In this document: positions 59,191-64,000 of the stretch, one piece after another | Layout of the letters: each line of letters starts with the position of its first letter | Position numbering within the stretch: position 1 is the first letter of the stretch | Assembly (NCBI GenBank): GCA_036008685.1 | Contig: DASYNF010000147.1 | Span: forward strand, 1-64,000 | Reading direction: 5' to 3' | Length of the DNA: 64,000 nucleotides | From: Actinomadura_C sp036008685 | Lineage (GTDB): Bacteria; Actinomycetota; Actinomycetes; Streptosporangiales; Streptosporangiaceae | Program-made: the position numbers and the translations under genes | Notes under the pieces: model-generated | Databases searched by the model: none | Seen by the model: only the letters and a program-made list of their open reading frames with translations | Told to the model about the DNA's origin: nothing

Positions 59191-59415
59191 TCAGCCGGAC
59201 GCGAGCGTGCGATCCGGCACCGTCTTGACCGCGCGGACGAAGGCACGCCACCCGCGGGGGGAGAACAGCAGGAGGGGGCCGGTGACGTCCTTGGAGTCAC
59301 GGACGGCGTGGTGACCCGACCCGAGCGTGGCGACCTCCACGCACTGGTCTCCGCTGCCGCTGTGGGAGGACGTGCGCCAGACGGCGCGGGCGATGTCGCT
59401 CTGCAGGTCGTTCAC
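59191..59415 (-). CDS. DUF397 domain protein
   Basis: A 74-residue DUF397 protein: WRTSSHSGSGDQCVEVA, VRDSKDVTGPLLLFSPRGWRAFVRAVK is the complete family pattern. In Streptomyces these small proteins pair with XRE/DUF5753 regulators such as WhiJ and are thought to modulate them. It follows the XRE gene here with a gap of 6 bases. Confidence 0.95.
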   Translation of the reverse strand: MNDLQSDIARAVWRTSSHSGSGDQCVEVATLGSGHHAVRDSKDVTGPLLLFSPRGWRAFVRAVKTVPDRTLASG

Positions 59416-59421
59416 GCTGCG

Positions 59422-60258
59422 TCACTCCTTGGCCGCCTCGACGATGAGACGTGTGGAGTCCACCGGGGACAGGGATAGTGCCGTGATTTCTTCGAACCGC
59501 TTCCTATGCTGCCCTGTTTCCTCAGGTCTTTCGAGGTAAACGTCGCCCATGGTGCCCTCCACATAGGCGATATCGGGGTCCGCGGGGTTCGGATACGACA
59601 GGATCGTGAAACGGCCGTCCAGCCCGGCGTGCGCACCCGCGTCATAGGGCAGGACGCGAATGGTCACGTTGGGTCGCCGGGCGGCCTCGGCCAGCGCGAG
59701 GAGTTGTGAGCTCATGACGGCCGGCCCGCCGATCGGCCGCCGCAGCACCGCCTCATCGAAGACGGCGTACAGGTGGGGCGCGCCGGGCCGGTCCAGCAGA
59801 GCCTGGCGGGCCTTCCGCGCCGCGATCCGGCGATCCACGTCCTTGGGCCCGGGCAGCATGCGGCCCGCGCTGATGACCGCGCGTGCGTAGTCCTCGGTCT
59901 GCAGGAGCCCGTGGATCAGCTGTGCGTCCCAGGTGCGGATCTCCGAGGTCTCGTCCTCGAGTGCCACGTAACTGCCGGTGAAGACGTCGACGTAGGCGGT
60001 CCACCACCCGCGCTGTCCCGCCTGTCTCGCCAGGGCGACGAGCGCCTCCCGCTCGGAGATCGGCACCCGGTAGAGCGCGAGGAGATCGGCGACCTGGTCG
60101 TACCGGGGCCGTGTCTGTGCGGTCTCGAGCCGGGACACCGTCGCACGCGACCAGCCGAGGCGGTCGGCCACCTCCTGCAGGGTCAGTCCCTCTTCCTCCC
60201 GCAACCGGCGAAGCTCCCGGACCAGTCGGCGACCTCGGACGGTGGGGCTGTATGCCAT
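59422..60258 (-). CDS. XRE regulator with DUF5753 (WhiJ/BldB-type)
   Basis: A 278-residue regulator. A helix-turn-helix covers about residues 8-62 (LRRLREEEGLTLQEVADRLGWSRATVSRLETAQTRP), followed by the DUF5753 domain (WTAYVDVFTGSYVALEDETSEIRTWDAQLIHGLLQTEDYARAV). Such proteins, encoded with a DUF397 partner and an RsbW-like ATPase, control development or antibiotic production in Streptomyces. All three types of gene are here, with the ATPase divergently transcribed. Confidence 0.94.
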   Translation of the reverse strand: MAYSPTVRGRRLVRELRRLREEEGLTLQEVADRLGWSRATVSRLETAQTRPRYDQVADLLALYRVPISEREALVALARQAGQRGWWTAYVDVFTGSYVALEDETSEIRTWDAQLIHGLLQTEDYARAVISAGRMLPGPKDVDRRIAARKARQALLDRPGAPHLYAVFDEAVLRRPIGGPAVMSSQLLALAEAARRPNVTIRVLPYDAGAHAGLDGRFTILSYPNPADPDIAYVEGTMGDVYLERPEETGQHRKRFEEITALSLSPVDSTRLIVEAAKE

Positions 60259-60483
60259 GGCGTCAATCCCCTGCGTGAGTGAACGGTGACGGAAACTTAC
60301 AGAATTTCCGGCAAGAGAGTTGCGTGAATGAGAATCTCAGGAGACGCTTGTTTCAGTGATCGACCGGAAACCGAGAGTGACGAAACGGGATCGACCGAAC
60401 GGGCTTGGCCAATGGGCTCGATCAATGAGCTCGACGAACGGGCTCGACCAATGAATTAGAGATGTAGCGGCGGGGAGGGTGCC
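60259..60483. promoter_or_regulatory. Divergent promoter region with tandem 13-14 bp repeats
   Basis: Between about 60390 and 60460 related units recur at 13-14 base spacing: GAACGGGCTTGG, AATGGGCTCGAT, AATGAGCTCGAC, GAACGGGCTCGAC, AATGAATTAG. Most share (A/G)GCTCGA, so this could be a multi-site operator for the XRE regulator. The rest of the spacer is somewhat AT-rich (TTACAGAATTTCCGGCAAG). Confidence 0.5.
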
Positions 60484-61044
60484 TTGAACACCTTGCCGGA
60501 GGTCACCGTGCGGACGGTGACGTCGAAGGACTGCTGTGGCTGGACCTGGGCACTCCCCGTGGGGCCTATGTCCGCACGTCAGGCCCGCCGCCAGGTCGCC
60601 GAGACGCTCGGCGCCCTGGACGTCCCCCCCGAGATGGTCGGAGACGCGGAGATCATGGTCAGCGAGCTGGCCACCAACGCGTTCCGGCACGCGGCCGGCC
60701 ATGGGCCGCACGAGTTATGGATCTTCACGCCGGGCCAGCCCCACGGAGACGTCGCCGGCCCGGACGCCCGCGAGATCGTGTGCGCCGTCTTCGACGCGCT
60801 TCCGGAGCCGGGGCTGCGGGCCGACACCGCCTTCTGTGGCGACTTCGGGCGCGGGCTGAGCATCGTCCAGGAACTTTCCGGTGGGCGCTGGGGGGTGCAG
60901 CCCGCGCGCTCCCGCATCCACCTCGGCGTACGGGGCTACGGCGTGAGCGGTAAGGCGGTGTGGTTCGGGTGTCCCGTGCCGGCGGCGGCGGTGCGGCGTG
61001 TCGGCCGGATGTGCGCGGACCGCCGTCACCTCACGGTGATCTGA
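60484..61044 (+). CDS. ATP-binding protein, RsbW-like HATPase
   Basis: A 186-residue GHKL/HATPase_c protein of the anti-sigma-factor kinase type. The N-box is ELATNAFRHA (61-70), the G1 region appears as DFGRGLSIVQEL. The N-terminal 25 residues and a Cys-containing C-terminal tail are unusual additions. It starts with TTG at 60484, with GGGGAGGG correctly spaced upstream. In the WhiJ-type loci such ATPases are partners of the XRE/DUF397 pair. Confidence 0.87.
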   Translation: MNTLPEVTVRTVTSKDCCGWTWALPVGPMSARQARRQVAETLGALDVPPEMVGDAEIMVSELATNAFRHAAGHGPHELWIFTPGQPHGDVAGPDAREIVCAVFDALPEPGLRADTAFCGDFGRGLSIVQELSGGRWGVQPARSRIHLGVRGYGVSGKAVWFGCPVPAAAVRRVGRMCADRRHLTVI

Positions 61045-61324
61045 ATCTCTCCGCGGAGCCCGGAGGCCCTCGCGCCAGGCGGCCCGCCATCTCCGTACGT
61101 CATCTCCGTATGTCATCCTGGGCGCGCCACGGGCACGGACACCCGAAGGAAGGACGTTCTCTGCATCCGCGCTGTCTCCGCATCCGCACTGCTCCTCTGT
61201 ACGGGACTCCTCCACATGTGACCGTGCTCTTGCCTGTGACCGCGCCCTCTCCTATGGCCGGGCCTCCGCATCCCCACTGTGCCGGGCACCATGGGCCGGG
61301 GCGCCGATGCGAGGAGGCCCGCGC
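61045..61324. other. 280-base intergenic region before the cobalamin operon
   Basis: No gene. CATCTCCGTACGT and CATCTCCGTATGT lie in tandem at 61088-61113, and similar CTCCGCATCC units follow near 61170-61195 and 61262. I looked for a B12-binding riboswitch and did not find its conserved blocks. Confidence 0.5.
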
Positions 61325-61864
61325 ATGACCTTCGACCAGGGCATCACGCTGACCACGGCCCGGCTCGCCCTGCGTCCGTTCGGCGAGTGCGACGTCCCGG
61401 CGGTCGTGGAGGCCGCCGGAGATCCCGAGATGCTCCGGTGGATGCCGTGGGCGCCGGGACAGACGGCCGACCAGGCCCGCGCCTGGTGCATGGTGCATTC
61501 CCACGGAGATCCGGACCACCAGATCCAGTTCGCGATCGTCGGTGCGGGCGGACGGTGCGACGGCGCCATCGGGTTGAGCCGGGCGAGCTTCGAGGGCGGC
61601 CGGGTGGAGATCGGCTACTGGGTCGCGGGATGGGCCCGTGGCCGGGGTTACGGGACCGAGGCCGCCCGAGCCGTCGCCGCACACGCCTTCAGCGTCGGCC
61701 TGCACCGTGTCGAACTGCTCGCCGCGACCGGCAACCTCGCCTCCCAGCGTGTGGCGGTCAAGGCGGGGTTCACCCGCGAGGGCGTCCTGCGCGAGGCCCT
61801 CGTGGTGCCCGGAGGCCGTGCCGACGCGGTGATCTACAGCCGTCTGAAGGGCGACGTCCTGTGA
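61325..61864 (+). CDS. GNAT family N-acetyltransferase (RimJ-like)
   Basis: A 179-residue acetyltransferase. It begins with a RimJ/RimL-like start (LTTARLALRPFGECDVPAVVEAAGDPEMLRWMPW) and carries the acetyl-CoA motif WARGRGYGTEAARAVAAHAF and VELLAATGNLASQRVAVKAGF. It starts at 61325 with GAGGAGG upstream. Its stop overlaps the GTG of the truncated cbiD by 4 bases, so an enzyme that is normally stand-alone is now the lead gene of a cobalamin operon. Confidence 0.88.
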   Translation: MTFDQGITLTTARLALRPFGECDVPAVVEAAGDPEMLRWMPWAPGQTADQARAWCMVHSHGDPDHQIQFAIVGAGGRCDGAIGLSRASFEGGRVEIGYWVAGWARGRGYGTEAARAVAAHAFSVGLHRVELLAATGNLASQRVAVKAGFTREGVLREALVVPGGRADAVIYSRLKGDVL

Positions 61865-62466
61865 GGTCCTCCGCCGCCGGGGTCGAGCAGGCGGTCTCGG
61901 CCCTCGCCACACGGGGAGAGCGGACGCTGGTCCTCTTCAGCGGCGGCCGCACGGGCAGGGGCGCCAGGGCGATGCTTCCCAAGCTCCCCGAGGAGTGCTT
62001 CGTCGAGGTCGGCGACCGCGCCGGAACGGCGCTGCGCCGGGCGGCCGGGACAGGTCTCACCCAGGTGGTGTTCGTCGGCATGCTCGCCGAGCTCGCCGAA
62101 CTCGGGGCGGCGAACCCGTACGCCCGCTCGCGGGAGCCGGCCGAACTGCTCGGTGAGATCACCCTGGACATGGGCGGGGGCCCTGAGCTCGCCGCGCGCG
62201 TGGCCGGGGCCGGCGCGGCGCGGCGGCCCTATGAGCTGTGGGAGTCCGCCGGCGTGCTCGGTCGCTGTGGCCGCGAGTTGTGCCGCCGGGTCGCCGGGGT
62301 GCTGGAAGACCACGCCACCGCCGAGGCCCGCCCGGACGGGCCCGAAGGGCCCGGCCCGCGGCGGTGGGCGGGCACCGCGGGGCCGGCCGCGCAGGTCGTG
62401 CTCGTCGACTTCACCGGCGAGCGGATGGTCGGCATGTACGGGCGGCTCGGGGGAGGACGATCGTGA
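61861..62466 (+). pseudogene. cbiD: C-terminal half of CbiD (cobalt-precorrin-5B C1-methyltransferase)
   Basis: From GTG 61861 this 201-residue frame encodes only the second half of CbiD: TLVLFSGGRTGRGARAML, ECFVEVGDRAGTALRRAAG, QVVFVGMLAELAELGAAN and a terminal VVLVDFTGERMVGMYG. The N-terminal half with the catalytic TTGACA-type loops, normally about 150-180 residues, is absent; its place is taken by the GNAT gene. Full-length CbiD is about 350 residues. The start overlaps the GNAT stop (GTGA) and the stop overlaps cobL (GTGA), so the fragment is still translatable. It may be a pseudogene or a domain with a new use. Confidence 0.65.
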
Positions 62467-63785
62467 TCACGGTCATCGGCCAGGACGCGGCCGCGCTCCC
62501 CGCGGCCGCGCGGCGCCGCGTGGAGTCGGCCGGGCTGATCGCCGGCCCGGCGCGGTCGCTGGCCGCCGTGGACGCCCCGCCGGGGGCGCGTCAGGTGGCG
62601 ACCGACGACGTCTCGGTGGTCCTCGACGAGATCGACGCCGCACATCCCCCGCGAGTCCCCGCCACTGGCCGTGATCTTGCGGTTGTTCGCGTGGACGTGG
62701 TCGTGCTGGCGAGCGGTGATCCCGGTTACTTCGGCATCGTGCGGGCCCTGCGCGAGCGCGGCCACGAGCCCGAGGTGCTGCCGGCGGTCCCCTCGGTGGC
62801 GCTCGCGTTCGCCCGGGCCGGCCTGCCCTGGGACGACGCGATGGTGGTGTCGGCGCACGGCGGCCACCTGCGCCGGGCCGTCAACGCCTGCCGGGCCCAT
62901 CCCAAGGTCGCCGTGCTCACCGGTCCCGGTGCCGGTCCGGCCGAGCTGGCCCGGGAGCTGGCGCCACAGAACCCGCGCGCCTTCGTCGTCTGCGAGGACC
63001 TCGGCGGGCCGCGGGAGCGCGTCACACACTGCCGGCCCGCGGAGGCCACCACCCGGCCGTGGCGGGACCCCGTCGTGGTGCTGGTCCTGGATCCGCTCAT
63101 CCTGGATCCGGGCCGTGAGGCCGGGGTCACGCGCTGGGCCGCGGGCCCGGCCGGGGGCCCGGCCGGATGGGCCCTGCCGGACAACGCGTTCGGCGACCGT
63201 GCCCCGCCCGTCACCCGGGCGGAGGTACGGGCGGTGGCGCTGGCCAGGCTGGGACCCGGGGTGGGGGACATGGTGTGGGACATCGGAGCGGGGAGCGGCT
63301 CGGTGGCCATCGAGTGCGCCCGGTTCGGCGCGGCGGTCATCGCGGTGGACCGGGATCCGGGCTCCTGCGCGCGCATCCGGGACAACGTCCGCGCCCACCG
63401 CGTCAGAGCGGCGGTGGCGCGAGGCGAGGCACCGGCCGTGCTCGGGCATCTTCCCGATCCGGACGCCGTCTTCGTCGGGGGCGGCGGGCCGGACGTGGTC
63501 GCGGCCTGCGCCTCCAGGGCGCTGCGCTCCGTCGTCGTGGAGATCCACGCGGCGGAACGGGTCCGGCCCTGTCTCGAGGCGCTCGGCCGGGGCGGCCTCG
63601 CCGCCGAGGCCGTACGGCTGGAGGTCGGCCGCGTGGCCCCGCGGCCGGTCCCCGGCGCCCCGGCCCCGGCTACGGACACTGACACGGCCGCGGCCGCGGC
63701 TACGGACACGGCTACGGACACGGCCGCGGCGGTGGACCGGGGGGCGGCCTTCGACCCGGTCTTCGTCGTGTGGGGGACCAGGTGA
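62463..63785 (+). CDS. cobL: Precorrin-6Y C5,15-methyltransferase (decarboxylating), CbiE-CbiT fusion
   Basis: A 440-residue CobL. The CbiE methylase domain (1-about 200) contains VVLASGDPGYFGI and VPSVALAFARAGLPWDDAMVVSAHG; the CbiT domain (205-440) has DIGAGSGSVAIECARF and AVDRDPGSCARIRDN. Together they methylate C5 and C15 and decarboxylate C12 in corrin ring synthesis. GGAGG lies 6 bases before the GTG. Two oddities: residues 70-76 (RDLAVVR) come from a 24-bp repeat also present at 8730, and about 401-425 is a Thr/Ala/Asp low-complexity tract formed from CTACGGACAC repeats. Confidence 0.9.
   Translation: MITVIGQDAAALPAAARRRVESAGLIAGPARSLAAVDAPPGARQVATDDVSVVLDEIDAAHPPRVPATGRDLAVVRVDVVVLASGDPGYFGIVRALRERGHEPEVLPAVPSVALAFARAGLPWDDAMVVSAHGGHLRRAVNACRAHPKVAVLTGPGAGPAELARELAPQNPRAFVVCEDLGGPRERVTHCRPAEATTRPWRDPVVVLVLDPLILDPGREAGVTRWAAGPAGGPAGWALPDNAFGDRAPPVTRAEVRAVALARLGPGVGDMVWDIGAGSGSVAIECARFGAAVIAVDRDPGSCARIRDNVRAHRVRAAVARGEAPAVLGHLPDPDAVFVGGGGPDVVAACASRALRSVVVEIHAAERVRPCLEALGRGGLAAEAVRLEVGRVAPRPVPGAPAPATDTDTAAAAATDTATDTAAAVDRGAAFDPVFVVWGTR
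62668..62691 (+). repeat. 24-bp repeat copy inside cobL
   Basis: Identical to 8730-8753 over 24 bases (contains GTGATCTTGCGGTTGTTC), in the same orientation, and within the CbiE part of cobL. Flanks differ at once on both sides. Confidence 0.9.
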
Positions 63786-63922
63786 CCGGCTCCTCCGGCC
63801 TCGCCCACCTGGCCGCCAACGACCTGCCCGCTCCGGGGGATCTGGTGATGCTGGTGGGCATCGGCGCCGGATCCGCCTGGTCGTGCGCCGTCATCGACAT
63901 GGGGGAGCGGCCGGAGTGGTGA
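63782..63922 (+). pseudogene. 46-residue remnant of a ketosynthase III (FabH-like) C-terminus
   Basis: From GTG 63782 the frame reads MTGSSGLAHLAANDLPAPGD, then LVMLVGIGAGSAWSCAVID and stops after EW. The GDLVLLVGIGAG-xxx-SCAV pattern is the C-terminal strand and glycine loop of 3-oxoacyl-ACP synthase III. Only the last about 35 residues of the usual 320 are left, and no catalytic Cys/His/Asn is present. It overlaps the cobL stop by 4 bases and the next start by one base. It has no place in cobalamin synthesis. Confidence 0.55.
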
Positions 63923-64000
63923 TGCCGGACCAGTACGACCTCGGACATCACGGGGACGCCGAGACAGCCCCTGGGCTGGCCGACTTCGCCGTCAACGTGC
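63922..64000 (+). CDS. Start of CobC/CobD-like PLP aminotransferase (Rv2231c type), partial
   Basis: Translation from ATG 63922 gives MPDQYDLGHHGDAETAPGL, then ADFAVNV and runs off the window. The phrase YDL-HHGDAE and the AVNV are the hallmarks of the actinobacterial CobC (Rv2231c) family, a histidinol-phosphate-aminotransferase-like protein linked to cobalamin synthesis. Identity is probable although only 26 residues are visible. Its ATG overlaps the previous TGA. Confidence 0.6.
   Translation, partial: MPDQYDLGHHGDAETAPGLADFAVNV

Noticed and set aside
61045..61324. Cobalamin riboswitch before the cobalamin operon
   Set aside because: No B12-box or other conserved blocks could be found on either strand; only short CTCCGCATCC-like repeats.
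1..64000. Mobile element, prophage or conjugative element
   Set aside because: No transposase, integrase, relaxase or phage structural gene was found; only indirect signs at the tRNA and the cobalamin operon edge.

Overview
The window looks like chromosomal DNA from a very high-GC, Gram-positive filamentous actinobacterium, probably Streptosporangiales or a near relative. The evidence is extreme GC in third codon positions, many GTG starts, and a set of actinobacterial families: DUF3618, DUF397 with an XRE/DUF5753 regulator, an RsbW-like ATPase, DUF5925 AAA, DUF2203, DUF6504, WS/DGAT, a Rip1-type protease, a Cds1-like PLP enzyme and an Rv2231c/CobC-type aminotransferase start. No transposase, integrase, CRISPR array or rRNA was found. 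The genus call is inference.

Layout. 1-9.9 kb: Nudix and SDR genes (coupled), an ABM-fold protein, a relic ACT domain abutting an unusual tRNA, a Bcp-type peroxiredoxin, DUF3618, a PfkB kinase, a SIMPL protein, a beta-helix protein, a D-threonine-aldolase-like PLP enzyme and an orphan binding lipoprotein. 10.3-16.9 kb: a glycine/serine/one-carbon block (purU, a lipase-like SGNH hydrolase, sdaA, glyA, gcvH, gcvT) in which the gcvT-gcvH-glyA operon is headed by a tandem glycine riboswitch. 17-23 kb: a site-2 protease, a Cds1-like cysteine enzyme, membrane proteins and ATP-dependent DNA ligase LigB. 23.1-23.3 kb: an orphan small transcript candidate with a 12-codon ORF and a perfect terminator. 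23.5-26.5 kb: two TetR genes around a Baeyer-Villiger-type monooxygenase, with related GGTAA/TTACC operators. 26.7-31 kb: a lytic transglycosylase, rpsD, a transsulfuration enzyme and an AAA ATPase.

31-40 kb: a complete oligopeptide ABC operon (binding protein, two permeases, two ATPases, then plsC) transcribed divergently from a D-aminopeptidase (DppA/M55) and an M20 peptidase. This is a coherent peptide uptake and degradation unit. 40-53.5 kb: WS/DGAT, Ung, a divergent diiron-oxidase-like/flavoprotein pair, an unknown protein, a methyltransferase, small conserved proteins, PadR, a metallo-beta-lactamase-fold protein, a voltage-sensor-like membrane protein, a nucleotidyltransferase and a sensor Ser/Thr kinase. 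53.5-61 kb: quinone reductase, a DHA2 drug exporter, an esterase, a DUF6504 gene behind a LexA-type SOS box, and an XRE/DUF397/ATPase triad.

61.3-64 kb: the edge of a cobalamin operon in which every junction overlaps by a few bases: GNAT, the C-terminal half of CbiD only, CobL, a 46-residue remnant of a ketosynthase III, then the start of a CobC/CobD-like gene. The main oddities are the two gene fragments in this operon, a 24-bp repeat shared between an intergenic site and the CobL coding sequence, the small transcript at 23.2 kb, the class I tRNA with a UAG anticodon, and a window-wide habit of short (9-18 bp) tandem duplications at gene boundaries.
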